A program made the position numbers and the translations under genes. A model generated the notes under the pieces. That model had not been told where the DNA came from. It made no database searches and was given only the letters and a program-made list of their open reading frames with translations. Below, in pieces: positions 1 to 7,782 of a stretch of 64,000 nt of DNA. Source of the DNA: Fimbriimonadales bacterium (GTDB lineage: Bacteria > Armatimonadota > Fimbriimonadia > Fimbriimonadales > ATM1). Within the stretch, counting starts at the first letter, position 1. Every line of letters begins with the position of its first letter. The stretch covers positions 1 through 64,000 of the forward strand of contig JAHCHL010000015.1 in assembly GCA_026129745.1 (NCBI GenBank), read 5' to 3'.

Positions 1-343
1 CGGTCGTTCGGAATCGGTTGACGAGCGGATGCTATGGAGTGTTATGTATGTAGGTTGCTGAGGAGTCTGTCCTTACTACCCAGTCCCGTCAACCTTAGAA
101 TGAGAACGTCACGCTGGATCTTGCAGAAAGGGCTTCCGTGCTGTTTGCAATCTAAGGCCAGGCTTCGGTGCCCTCCACGGCAAGCAGTTGAGGGAGAAAA
201 GATGATGCTACCCTGCGCAGTTCACGGACAGATTCTTCGGAAGCCATGCGTTTGCGAAAGTCATTGAAGAATCTGTCCGTGCCACCCGGTTTTAGTAGTG
301 GCGAAACCGTCACACTGGATGGGGTAAACCAGGCCACCCGCCG
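1..343. repeat. Direct repeat copy A (left copy, probably cut by the window edge)
   Basis: This segment recurs at 2412-2754 with a constant offset of 2411 and about nine mismatches counted by eye. Similarity stops abruptly after position 343, where copy A runs into ATGGAAAAGG and copy B into CCCAGGCGAC. The left limit cannot be set because the window begins here. The 77-codon frame at 34-267 changes amino acids at most of its differences between copies, so it does not look translated. There are no obvious terminal inverted repeats and no transposase. It could be a MITE-like element, a duplicated regulatory leader or a structured RNA. Confidence 0.9.
223..281. repeat. 16-bp perfect inverted repeat inside direct repeat copy A
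   Basis: CACGGACAGATTCTTC at 223-238 is the exact reverse complement of GAAGAATCTGTCCGTG at 266-281, separated by 27 nt. A transcript in either direction could form a long hairpin. No T-run follows on either strand, so it is not an obvious intrinsic terminator. Confidence 0.85.
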
Positions 344-484
344 ATGGAAAAGGCTGCTACTGCGAGAGCGGACGCGCTCACGTCGCGGGTGCCACCCAAG
401 CGCAAACGGCCGTTCTGGGAAGACCCTGATGCGTGGACAAAGAAAGGAATCAAGGAACTCTACGGATTCCCAACTGGATGGTAG
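344..484 (+). CDS. Possible small ORF, 46 aa, starting exactly at the repeat boundary
   Basis: ATG at 344 is the first codon after the direct repeat ends, and a TAG stop lies at 482-484, seven bases before the next gene. The peptide is basic with a Trp-rich C-terminal part (RPFWEDPDAW, then LYGFPTGW at the end), which reads more like protein than the other frames here. No clear Shine-Dalgarno sequence precedes it and I recognise no family. It may instead be a remnant of a longer gene interrupted by the repeat. Confidence 0.3.
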   Translation: MEKAATARADALTSRVPPKRKRPFWEDPDAWTKKGIKELYGFPTGW

Positions 485-491
485 CTTCAGC

Positions 492-872
492 ATGAACAGG
501 CGGATGGTCGTCAACCTATTACTCATTCTTGGCTGCGGACTGGTCGGATGCTTGCTATGGCTTAGGTATTGGAACGAAGCGCGTCAACTGTACCCGGCGT
601 TATATATCAACTTTACTGAAGAAGAAGCCTGGATTTTCAACTATCCAGGCAAAGAGCCAGATCTGGTAGTCCCTGCTGGCAAGAGCATGTATCTAAATGT
701 TGGTTACGTCAAGATCGGGGGGTGGGGACAAGTCGAAGTAGTGCTACGACCATCCGGGCGAACGACATACGTGGACTTCGGCGATCGTGATCGTGTACCT
801 CTAGTTAGCGACGGGCTGCTGATCGTTGAAATCCGAAATGAAGATTTCGTTGCGCCGGATAGCAAGAATTGA
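492..872 (+). CDS. Hypothetical small membrane-anchored protein, 126 aa
   Basis: I chose the ATG at 492 because the longer frame back to 246 runs into the direct repeat. From 492 the protein opens with a basic stretch (MNRRM) and one hydrophobic segment at about residues 6-23, followed by a polar domain of about 100 residues. The likely topology is a single N-terminal anchor with the C-terminal domain outside the cytoplasm. Residues GCG and GC in the hydrophobic segment could be read as a lipobox, but placement is poor. No family recognised. It is followed at 884 by another hypothetical gene on the same strand. Confidence 0.55.
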   Translation: MNRRMVVNLLLILGCGLVGCLLWLRYWNEARQLYPALYINFTEEEAWIFNYPGKEPDLVVPAGKSMYLNVGYVKIGGWGQVEVVLRPSGRTTYVDFGDRDRVPLVSDGLLIVEIRNEDFVAPDSKN

Positions 873-883
873 AAGCAAGTAAG

Positions 884-1672
884 ATGAAACTGATTGAACA
901 ATTCTTCAGCAAGAACTACGTGAGTGGCACGCGTTTGCAGCGGCTCACCTGCACGCCCGGCGCTGAGACTGGCATTGAAAGAAGCCGAGGCGATAATAAC
1001 GTACGTCCCGAAAACATGAGACCTAATCGTGAACAGAAAATTGTAGACCGGCAAAGAGCAACGCTCCGCAGTAACCTGTCCAGGTGGCACGGCGACAGAG
1101 TTGACGAAGTCGTTGATCAAATCATCCGCGATCAGGATTTAGTTTTCAAGAGGCTTGACGAAGCCGGATTTCATTGCGAAAGAACAGAATCCGGTACGCA
1201 GGTGCTCATGGGAGTGCGGGCCTTTCCCCAGCGTATCGCCGAACTCCTCGCATCTCTGCTCCCTGAACTCAAGAGTTGCGGAGCGCGACTTACGGTCGTC
1301 AGGTCACTCATCGGGCATAAAGGAGGTTTGCCAGCCGAGCCGATTATTGCCATTTATGAGCAGCCCGTTATCCTGGATTTGGAAAAGTACCGCTTTGAAG
1401 AAGTGCGTTGGACGGTTTTGTACACTCTGACCCTCACAAAGGTTCCGGGCTTATGCTCATGGTTACTATCGGATCGGATCGCCGGAGAACACCACCCCAG
1501 ACTGTGCGTTGAGATGATTCGGGCAATAGCGAAGCAGTGCAAAGGCCCAGAGGCGATCGAGGCCATTAGGAGGCATTGGGATTGTGCCCCGTCAGTTGCG
1601 GAAAAAGCTCTCAAGAAAGTCTCTGGAAGAGTCAGGAAGTCGAAACCGTCGGGTGGCCCGAGTAAGAACTGA
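884..1672 (+). CDS. Hypothetical cytoplasmic protein, 262 aa
   Basis: The frame is open from a TTG at 869, which overlaps the previous stop, through an ATG at 884 to the stop at 1672. I chose the ATG, although another ATG (MRPNREQK) lies about 45 codons further in and may be the real start. The protein is soluble, rich in Arg, Lys and Glu, with mixed alpha/beta-looking segments and a basic tail (RVRKSKPSGG). No signal peptide, membrane segment or motif is seen and no family is recognised. It lies between the two direct-repeat copies, so it may be part of a mobile or duplicated segment. Confidence 0.5.
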   Translation: MKLIEQFFSKNYVSGTRLQRLTCTPGAETGIERSRGDNNVRPENMRPNREQKIVDRQRATLRSNLSRWHGDRVDEVVDQIIRDQDLVFKRLDEAGFHCERTESGTQVLMGVRAFPQRIAELLASLLPELKSCGARLTVVRSLIGHKGGLPAEPIIAIYEQPVILDLEKYRFEEVRWTVLYTLTLTKVPGLCSWLLSDRIAGEHHPRLCVEMIRAIAKQCKGPEAIEAIRRHWDCAPSVAEKALKKVSGRVRKSKPSGGPSKN

Positions 1673-2411
1673 AAATGAAAAGTTCGACAAAAGCCAACAG
1701 CAGGAATAATCGTGAGTGCCATGGGTGGTGGGCGGATTGCGACTCGGCGGGTGGCTGGAGTGACCCGAGAGGAACATCAGAATGAAAACAGCTAACAGCA
1801 AGTACTTCGTGGGTGCCATGGCTGATGGGCAATTTGCAACTTCCTCCTTTTTCCACAAACAATCTCGAATCCACCACGAGCTTTCCCATCACCCGTGAAA
1901 CACCAACACGACCATCGAGGATAACATGCAAGAGACAACACATCCCGCTCGACTTAAGATGATGGCCCTACAAGGGCCGGTTTCGTTCGTGGCACGGGTG
2001 AATTCTGATTGTGCTGAATGGAGGCTGTCAAATGTCCACGAATTCACCCATGGCACCCACGACCGAAACCTCAACCCGGCCACGCCCGCCGAAGCGTCTG
2101 GGTCGGATAGTGAAGTAACGCATGGTTGACGTCGTTGTTTGCATGAGATTGACGTTGTCCGCATTCGGTTGTTAACTCGTCACTTTGCATTCGCTGATTT
2201 GCTGTCGATTTGAACTTGGATTGTTAACGCGTCACCGCCGTCACCGATAGCACTGCAATTTTGGGGATATGGGTTTTTGGTGTTGGTTGGGGGGTTTTGG
2301 GGTGTTTTCAATTGCTGGCGTTCACGTGGTTTAAGGCCTTTTGTTCGTGAATCGTCAACTGGGATTGTGGGTTTTAGGCCGGGGTAGGCGGTTCGATGGA
2401 TTTGCAGTTGT
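1673..2411. other. 740-bp stretch without a convincing gene, rich in short diverged repeats
   Basis: Short frames on both strands here contradict each other and none has protein-like composition. The stretch contains the diverged repeats described at 1690-1841, the inverted arms GGGTGAATTC (1996-2005) and GAATTCACCC (2040-2049), two near-identical 15-mers of the form TTGTTAAC[T/G]CGTCAC at 2169 and 2221, and a G/T-rich tract at about 2262-2311. It is probably degenerated mobile or duplicated DNA. Confidence 0.6.
1690..1841. repeat. Two diverged ~50-nt direct repeats around a GTGCCATGG core
   Basis: The stretches 1690-1744 and 1786-1841 align along their length. Both have an AACAGCA block, then CGTG[A/G]GTGCCATGG, then TG[G/A]TGGGC and a TTGC[G/A]ACT end. 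A third related core lies inverted at about 2040-2063 (CCCATGGCACCCACGA). The differences are scattered, so the copies are old. Function unknown. Confidence 0.6.
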
Positions 2412-2754
2412 CGGTCGTTCGGAATTGGTTGACGAGCGGATGCTATGGAGTGTTATGTATGTAGCTTGCTGAGGTGTCTGTCCTTACTACCCAGTCCCGT
2501 CAACCTTAGAATGAGAACGTCACGCTGGATCTTGCAGAAAAGGCTTCCGGGCAGTTTGCAATCTAAGGCCAGGCTTCGGCACCCTCCACGGCAAGCAGTT
2601 GAGGGAGAAAAGATGATGCTACCCTGCGCAGTTCACGGACAGATTCTTTGGAAGCCATGCGTTTGCGAAAGTCATTGAAGAATCTGTCCGTGCCACCCGG
2701 TTTTAGTAGTGGCGAAACCGTCACACTGGATGGGGTAAACCAGGCCACCCGCCG
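2412..2754. repeat. Direct repeat copy B
   Basis: Second copy of the repeat at 1-343, about 97 percent identical by eye. It lies about 150 bp upstream of the lipoprotein gene at 2905. Together the copies bracket a segment (344-2411) with a small membrane protein, a 262-residue hypothetical protein and 740 bp of noncoding DNA. Recombination between the copies would delete or duplicate that segment. Confidence 0.9.
2634..2692. repeat. 16-bp inverted repeat inside direct repeat copy B, one mismatch
   Basis: Equivalent of the hairpin at 223-281. The left arm ends in TTCTTT instead of TTCTTC (2634-2649) while the right arm (2677-2692) is unchanged. The C-to-T change turns the last G-C pair into a possible G-U pair in RNA made from the minus strand's complement, so most of the stem survives in both copies. 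Confidence 0.8.
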
Positions 2755-2770
2755 CCCAGGCGACGTTTTC

Positions 2771-2914
2771 ATGAAGCCGGGACACACGGGTGTTTGGGGT
2801 TTTGGCAGACTATTGGAGGCCAGTTGGGGCGATCACGCGCCACAGGTCAGTACCAATCAACGGAAGAGGTTTGACGTAGTTTTTCGCTACGAGGTGCTCA
2901 AAGCATGGTTCTAA
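2771..2914 (+). CDS. Possible small ORF, 47 aa, between repeat copy B and the lipoprotein gene
   Basis: ATG at 2771 lies 16 bp after the end of the direct repeat. Its TAA at 2912-2914 overlaps the ATG of the gene at 2905, an arrangement that could couple translation. The peptide is mixed and slightly basic and ends in LKAWF. It shows no evident similarity to the small ORF after repeat copy A, but the position and length are alike. There is no clear ribosome binding site, so this may be chance. Confidence 0.25.
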   Translation: MKPGHTGVWGFGRLLEASWGDHAPQVSTNQRKRFDVVFRYEVLKAWF

Positions 2915-3885
2915 AAACAGTAGTATGTCTGGCGTGCGCTTGGCCTTTTTTTGGCTGTCACCCTGGCGTCAACAAGGCAGAGTCGACTCCCAGGAGAGCA
3001 ACCACAATTACGGGGAGTGAATTGGCCCTTGCTTGGCAGTCAGGCCTTTCGCCGTACACGATCCGGTGGACGACAGTCCAGTCGAGGTCCGGAAGAACTT
3101 CGTTCAACCTCCACCGATCCTGGCCCCTCTCGGTTAGGTCGAATGCAACGGGCACAGTGATTCTTGCTGCCGATTTTCGATCATTCGAAATCTTCCGCAT
3201 GGATCTGAACGAAGAGCGCCTCATTCCATTGAGCTTTTCGCTTAAGTCTGTCACCCCAGATCCAGAGGACTTTGATGTGCATCCAGATGGCGGTTCCATC
3301 GTAGTGCTCGATTCAGATGGAGCGATTACCGAAAGATCATTGGAAATGCCAACTGGAAGGCAGTTATTCAGCGGGGAGGAACTTGCACGGTTCGGCCGTT
3401 TAGTCGTTCCGGAAGGCTGGGATCGGCATATGTTCATTCGATACATTGGCGAAGGGAGTCATTTTGTGGTTGGCGTGCCGTCTGAAAGTGTCTTGTACGA
3501 GTCGTCCCGGCAACTAAACACGAATGCGTTATTGATCAACAACGAATCAAAAACGATCCGAGCGCTGGGCCACGGCTGGTCCGCAGTACCTGTCAATGGA
3601 GATCAATTCTTAATGCTCAACCTTCGAGCTGAGCGTCAAGGCGGGCCCGAAGTCTTGCTCTGTGACATCGCAAGTGGAGTCAGGCGCGAGTTGGGGGCGT
3701 TCGACCAGTGCGCAACGCTCTTTGGCCGTGCCGTGTTGATTCGACGAAGTCGAGCCGGAGAATCGCCTCATGCATTCGTGGCCGAGATTCGCGAAAAGGA
3801 TGCAACAGTTGCGAGTCGTGAAGTGGTCGGACTGCCTGACTATCTCGGAGGTGAAGTGTGGACAATACCTGTGCCTAAGAAGTAA
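2905..3885 (+). CDS. Putative lipoprotein, 326 aa, family unknown
   Basis: The ATG at 2905 opens a short lipoprotein-like signal (VCLACAWPFFGC), with Cys at about residue 18 as the likely lipidated residue. The rest is a soluble exported domain of about 300 residues with many short beta-type segments and repeated phrases such as FEIFRMDLNE and EVLLCDIASG, which resemble blades of a beta-propeller; this fold guess is inference. Phrases such as HPDGGSIVVLDSDG would fit a propeller reporting or sensing role. No catalytic motif is seen. The gene follows repeat copy B closely, and the next gene (3960) is another exported hypothetical protein. Confidence 0.65.
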   Translation: MVLKTVVCLACAWPFFGCHPGVNKAESTPRRATTITGSELALAWQSGLSPYTIRWTTVQSRSGRTSFNLHRSWPLSVRSNATGTVILAADFRSFEIFRMDLNEERLIPLSFSLKSVTPDPEDFDVHPDGGSIVVLDSDGAITERSLEMPTGRQLFSGEELARFGRLVVPEGWDRHMFIRYIGEGSHFVVGVPSESVLYESSRQLNTNALLINNESKTIRALGHGWSAVPVNGDQFLMLNLRAERQGGPEVLLCDIASGVRRELGAFDQCATLFGRAVLIRRSRAGESPHAFVAEIREKDATVASREVVGLPDYLGGEVWTIPVPKK

Positions 3886-3959
3886 GGATCGAACCTGCTC
3901 TTCCGACAGAAGTCCCCAGTGACTTGCCTGGAAGCGACAGCCATAGAGGCAAGGATCAC

Positions 3960-4421
3960 ATGCGTGACAGCAAGATGAAGCGCTTGACGCTAGCACTGTG
4001 CGTTGGCTCGGCGATGTTGCTGGTTGTTAGCAGCGTCGCGCAGGGTGTCGTGGCGCATTCATTGATTGATTCGCACGGATACGAATACGAGCTGACAGGT
4101 ATGTATGAGCAATTTCGGAAATCATTCGGCATTACAGAAAGCGTGCGAGACAAGTCTTGCGACAACTTTGATGAGAGCGAAACCGACAAGGCGCTTATTC
4201 TCGTTGGAGCTGCGATGCTAAACGACTGGGATTTTTGGTTTTTGACTCCGAAAGACGAAGTTGTTATCCATTCCAACACGCATGACGACATCATCTCGCT
4301 TGAAACAAAGGACCCACAATTGCGACGGAGTCTGATCGAACGCTGGGAGCAAGTCGGATGCAGAAGATTGAGCCAGAGATACCTGAGAGAACTCGCTCCG
4401 TTGCTATTTGCCGATGAGTAA
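3960..4421 (+). CDS. Hypothetical secreted protein, 153 aa
   Basis: The ATG at 3960 follows an AGAGG-like sequence at a workable distance; the ATG at 3975 (MKRLTLALC) is an alternative. Either start gives a classic signal peptide: basic residues, a hydrophobic core (LALCVGSAMLLVVSS) and an Ala-Gln-Gly region for cleavage near VAQG. The mature part is acidic and about 120 residues long, with one Cys near residue 60 and another near the C-terminus that might form a disulfide. No family recognised. The downstream gene is convergent, with about 200 bp between them in which I see no clear terminator. Confidence 0.6.
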   Translation: MRDSKMKRLTLALCVGSAMLLVVSSVAQGVVAHSLIDSHGYEYELTGMYEQFRKSFGITESVRDKSCDNFDESETDKALILVGAAMLNDWDFWFLTPKDEVVIHSNTHDDIISLETKDPQLRRSLIERWEQVGCRRLSQRYLRELAPLLFADE

Positions 4422-4626
4422 TGCAAGGAATTCAGCACAAAGGTGAACTCAGAAAGCGATGACTCAGATGTCGAGCGCAACATGTATTGGTTTGTATTCA
4501 TCAACTTGCTTTGTCTCGGAGTCTGACACAGTGACATTTTGCCTTGATGAATCCGATGATTCGGTTTGTTCAGTTGAATGAAGTTGGCATCGAGTTCCCG
4601 GCAAAGACAAATTCAGTCGTCGCAGG

Positions 4627-5667
4627 CTACTTACTCGGTTGCCAAACATAGTTGCCTGCTTTGTCGATGTAACCCTCAAGATAGTCATCGCCTCGACGAA
4701 TCGTAACAGGAGCAATTCCGTTCTTGAACAGCCCAGCAAATTGAAACTTTGCAGGAATCGCGACTTTTCCTGATCGATCCACATATCCCCACAGCCATTC
4801 GCCTTCGGCGTTTTCTTCGATAAAGACGAGCATTCCTTCAGAGAATCGAAACAGTTCGAGCGCAAGCGGATCCAGTTCAGGAAAAGTCTTTGCGAATGCC
4901 TGCTTGCCTTCCGTGTCGATTACTTTGTATTGCTCTCCATCCAAGACAAGTGCGAGGCCCTCATTGAACTCAAGCGCATCGGAGTATTTGTTCGGAATCA
5001 CGAGCGTTCCGGACTTGTCGATGTATCCGAACTTCGAGTCTTTGACGACAGGAGCGAGTCCGTCGCGGAATATGCCCGCGTATTGAAATTTTGGCTCGAT
5101 TGCGAACTTTCCAGTTCGGTCGATGTACCCCCACGATTCGGCTTCTGTGGCGACTGCAGCGAGTCCTTCTGAGAATTCTCCGCCATAGAAAAAGGTGGCG
5201 TCAAACATGCGATTTCCTGCCATGTCGATATATCCCCAGGCAAAGCGCTCGTCGTTCGCTTCGACGATCACGCCAGCGAGTCCTTCGGTGAACTTAGGAA
5301 CGAAAGGCGGGTCGGCGACCGGCCACGGTAGCGTCGGTCGAATGACGATTTGTCCTGATGCATTAACGAATCCGATCCTGCCGTTTCGGACGACGCAGGC
5401 AAGCCCCATCGAAAAGTCTCCAATGAACTCGTATTCCGGCGCGAGCGTCCAAGCCCCGTCGCGGTTGACAAGCCCCCATTTGTCGCCTTTCATCGCCGGC
5501 GCAAGCGGACCTGTGAACGCTCTGGCTCCGTCGAATTGAGGTTGGATGACGACTTTGCCCTTAGCATCGATGTAACCCCACTTCTTGTTTTGGACGATCG
5601 GCACATAGTTGACCGGGCCTGCCTGCGGGAGGACCGCCATGGCAAAAACGGCGATGATCGCGTTCAT
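4627..5667 (-). CDS. WG-repeat protein, secreted, 346 aa
   Basis: After a short signal peptide (MNAIIAVFAMAVLPQAG) the protein consists of about nine tandem units built on the pattern [KW]GYID.xGK.[VA]I.P.F..A..F..GLA.V, the hallmark of WG (KWG) beta-hairpin repeats. Such proteins are usually exported or surface-located and bind other molecules; no enzymatic motif is present. Units begin at about residue 25 and continue to the C-terminus (GYIDKAGNYVWQPSK). A good promoter-like sequence lies immediately upstream (5674-5701). The gene stands alone on the minus strand. Confidence 0.85.
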   Translation of the reverse strand: MNAIIAVFAMAVLPQAGPVNYVPIVQNKKWGYIDAKGKVVIQPQFDGARAFTGPLAPAMKGDKWGLVNRDGAWTLAPEYEFIGDFSMGLACVVRNGRIGFVNASGQIVIRPTLPWPVADPPFVPKFTEGLAGVIVEANDERFAWGYIDMAGNRMFDATFFYGGEFSEGLAAVATEAESWGYIDRTGKFAIEPKFQYAGIFRDGLAPVVKDSKFGYIDKSGTLVIPNKYSDALEFNEGLALVLDGEQYKVIDTEGKQAFAKTFPELDPLALELFRFSEGMLVFIEENAEGEWLWGYVDRSGKVAIPAKFQFAGLFKNGIAPVTIRRGDDYLEGYIDKAGNYVWQPSK

Positions 5668-5673
5668 GGCTGA

Positions 5674-5701
5674 ATTATTCCAGAAAAGAGCGGCCAGTTA
5701 A
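5674..5701 (-). promoter_or_regulatory. Candidate leaderless promoter for the WG-repeat gene
   Basis: Reading the minus strand, TTAACT (5701-5696), a 16-nt spacer and AATAAT (5679-5674) are followed by only six bases before the ATG at 5667. If this is the promoter, transcription would begin at or next to the start codon and no Shine-Dalgarno sequence would be transcribed. Confidence 0.4.
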
Positions 5702-5708
5702 GATAAGC

Positions 5709-5751
5709 GCCCCGGCGCTGGGGAGGTCGGGATGAGGGGTCGCGCCGGGGC
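5709..5751. repeat. 10-bp perfect inverted repeat in the gap upstream of the WG-repeat gene
   Basis: GCCCCGGCGC at 5709-5718 and GCGCCGGGGC at 5742-5751 are exact reverse complements with a 23-nt loop of purine-rich sequence. It lies in the 250-bp gap between two minus-strand genes. No T-run follows. It could be a regulator site, a terminator-like hairpin for the upstream unit or an intergenic repeat element. Confidence 0.6.
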
Positions 5752-5916
5752 ATGCGGTGAGGAGGGATGAAATTCGTATTGCCGCACTTGCCGAGGACGA
5801 TCTCCTCCTCACGTATCACTTAGTTTTATTCGGCGTACGGCGAGGTACTCATTCACTGTACCGCATTAACAGAACTCTGTCAAGGGGTTAGAGAATTTTC
5901 GACAAAAATGCTGGTT

Positions 5917-6285
5917 CTAATTCTCAAAGCGATAGACTTTTTCATGAGCTACTTTGCCTGAAACCCACGTTTGAACGGCTATTTCATCCATTAGAACGTG
6001 CTTTCCGGCGATATCTTCAAAATCGAAAACTGACTGAATGAGCGCGCAATTGTCATGCGTTTCTACTACCCTGGTCAATTCAAATCTGAGTACTTGTTTC
6101 ACTGATGCGAGCAGTTTCTTCTTGAATGCTATCAGCTGTACCTTGCCCTTGATGGTCTGATTATGCGGTATTTCAACGGTTACTTCTGATGAATAAAACT
6201 CTTCGATTGCATCGAGAATTCGGCCTTCTCGAAGCCATTCGGCGAGGTCGTTGACACGTGTCGGCTGTGAGACGGTGGTCTTCAT
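5917..6285 (-). CDS. NTF2-like / SnoaL-type small protein, 122 aa
   Basis: Length and pattern fit the NTF2-like superfamily: an N-terminal helix ending in IEEFYSSEVTVEIP, the phrase IKGKVQLIAFKKKL where SnoaL-like proteins have G+..I..F, and alternating beta strands to the C-terminus. Members bind small ligands or act as isomerases and cyclases, and the substrate cannot be predicted from this sequence. It lies downstream of fmt (33 bp apart, same strand) and may be read through from the mutS-priA-def-fmt unit. No signal peptide is present. Confidence 0.6.
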   Translation of the reverse strand: MKTTVSQPTRVNDLAEWLREGRILDAIEEFYSSEVTVEIPHNQTIKGKVQLIAFKKKLLASVKQVLRFELTRVVETHDNCALIQSVFDFEDIAGKHVLMDEIAVQTWVSGKVAHEKVYRFEN

Positions 6286-6318
6286 CGTGATCAGTTAGCG
6301 GTCATCGGGCAATTCCCG

Positions 6319-7239
6319 CTAAGGCAAGAGACGTTCGCCAGCCTTGAGCCGCTTCCCATTTGCAAAGTCTCTTCCTGATTGGGCTGGTCTGCCCTCTGGT
6401 TGGACCTCAATGAGTCGGATTCCGCCGGACCTAAACGCTACGTCCAGTCCATCGGGCGAGACTTTGGCGATGGTTCCGATCGGAAGGCGAAGCGCCGGAA
6501 GCATCGCGGCCTTCAGGATGTTTATTGTGCCCGCATTGGTCCGGAGCCATGCGCCGGGTCTGGGGGTGCATGCCCTGTATCGGCGATAGGCCTCAGGAGC
6601 ATCGGAGTCGAATGCCAATTGGCCATCTTCTCGGGACATTTTCGGGGCCAATGTGGCGAGGCTGTGGTTCTGCGGGGTTCTCGGGTAATCGCCAGCGACG
6701 ATCTTGGGCATCCATTCGACTGCGAGTTCTGCGCCAATCTGCGCGAGGCGGGCTTCGAGTTGGCCAGAGGTCTCGTCCGGGCCGATTGGTGTTCTTGATA
6801 TTGCGATGATGTCCCCGGTGTCCATGCCTTTGTCCATCTGCATCAGGGTTACACCGGTCTCCCTTTCGCCATCGAGAATGGCTCTTTGGATCGGCGCCGC
6901 TCCTCGGTAGAAGGGCAGGATGGAGGCGTGGAGGTTGATTCCACCGCGCTTCGCCGCCTCAAGCAGGGACTCGCTCAGGATCTGGCCATAGCTGGCGACG
7001 ACGAGCGCGTCGGCCCGGATGGCCCGAATCTCGGCGATGAACTCGCGATCTTTGGCATTGATTGGAGTCTCGATTGGGAGTCCCAGTTCAGTGGCAGCCA
7101 CTTTGACTGGCGACGGCTGCAGATGCCTTCCGCGTCCAGCTGGCCTATCGGGCTGCGTTACGACGAGCGCAATTTGATCCTTGAGCGATTGGATTGCGGG
7201 GACGGCGAATTCGCTGGTCCCGAAGTAAACAAGCCGCAC
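6319..7239 (-). CDS. fmt: Methionyl-tRNA formyltransferase
   Basis: Transfers a formyl group from 10-formyltetrahydrofolate to Met-tRNA(fMet) for translation initiation. The N-terminal half shows RLVYFGTSEFAVPAI, then the catalytic region with the conserved NLHASILPFYRGAAPIQRAI and the GVTLMQMDKGMDTG segment. The C-terminal OB-like domain ends in NGKRLKAGERL. I take the GTG at 7239 as start, because its G is the last base of the def stop (TAGTG) and the protein then begins at the family's usual place, giving 306 residues; the open frame continues upstream into def. It forms a translation-initiation pair with def. Confidence 0.95.
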   Translation of the reverse strand: MRLVYFGTSEFAVPAIQSLKDQIALVVTQPDRPAGRGRHLQPSPVKVAATELGLPIETPINAKDREFIAEIRAIRADALVVASYGQILSESLLEAAKRGGINLHASILPFYRGAAPIQRAILDGERETGVTLMQMDKGMDTGDIIAISRTPIGPDETSGQLEARLAQIGAELAVEWMPKIVAGDYPRTPQNHSLATLAPKMSREDGQLAFDSDAPEAYRRYRACTPRPGAWLRTNAGTINILKAAMLPALRLPIGTIAKVSPDGLDVAFRSGGIRLIEVQPEGRPAQSGRDFANGKRLKAGERLLP

Positions 7240-7769
7240 TATTCTGCGTCTGATCCAGCGGGCCAAGCCCAGTGGAGCGTCGATACGTCGACTTTGTCGA
7301 TGAAGAGGATGCCGTCGAGGTGGTCGACTTCGTGTTGGACCACCCTTGAAGCAAGGCCTTCGAATCGGTATCGGACTTCCTTTCCTTCCGGGTCGAGCGC
7401 CTTAACTTCGACGATGGCGCTTCGCTTGACGTCGCCATAGAGCCCAGGGAGGCTGAGGCAGCCCTCCTGGTTGATCGCCTCCCCTTCCCGGTGTGTGATT
7501 TCCGGGTTGACGAGCGGCAGCATTTCTCGTCCAGTTGGAGAAACGAGGATAACCCTTTGGCTCACGCCGATTTGAGGCGCGGCCAGACCGACGCCATTCG
7601 CCAACTTGATGACCTTCGACATTCGTTCGATCAGCCGCCGGGTTTCCTTGTTGACTCTTTCGACAGGCTCGGCGACCTTACGCAGGACCTCAGCCGGGTA
7701 CTTCACAACGGGCCGCTGTTCGTTGGTTTCCCAAAGGACCTTGTATTCGGCAGGAACGACGATTTCCAT
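7239..7769 (-). CDS. def: Peptide deformylase
   Basis: Removes the N-terminal formyl group from new proteins; a metal-dependent enzyme. All three signature motifs are present in order: GVGLAAPQIG, EGCLSLPG (Cys metal ligand) and HEVDHLDG (two His ligands and catalytic Glu). The 176-residue length is usual for the family. The ATG at 7769 (MEIVVPAEYK) is preferred to a start further upstream that would overlap the priA end; it lies 13 bases after the priA stop. It lies between priA and fmt in one minus-strand unit. Confidence 0.95.
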   Translation of the reverse strand: MEIVVPAEYKVLWETNEQRPVVKYPAEVLRKVAEPVERVNKETRRLIERMSKVIKLANGVGLAAPQIGVSQRVILVSPTGREMLPLVNPEITHREGEAINQEGCLSLPGLYGDVKRSAIVEVKALDPEGKEVRYRFEGLASRVVQHEVDHLDGILFIDKVDVSTLHWAWPAGSDAE

Positions 7770-7782
7770 CAATGTACAAAGT

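Noticed and set aside
34-267. 77-codon open frame in repeat copy A (and its twin at 2445-2678)
   Set aside because: Amino acids differ at most of the few DNA differences between copies and the composition is not protein-like. The repeat looks noncoding.
246-491. Upstream extension of the 126-aa gene into the repeat
   Set aside because: The extended part lies in noncoding repeat sequence and the ATG at 492 gives a proper membrane anchor.
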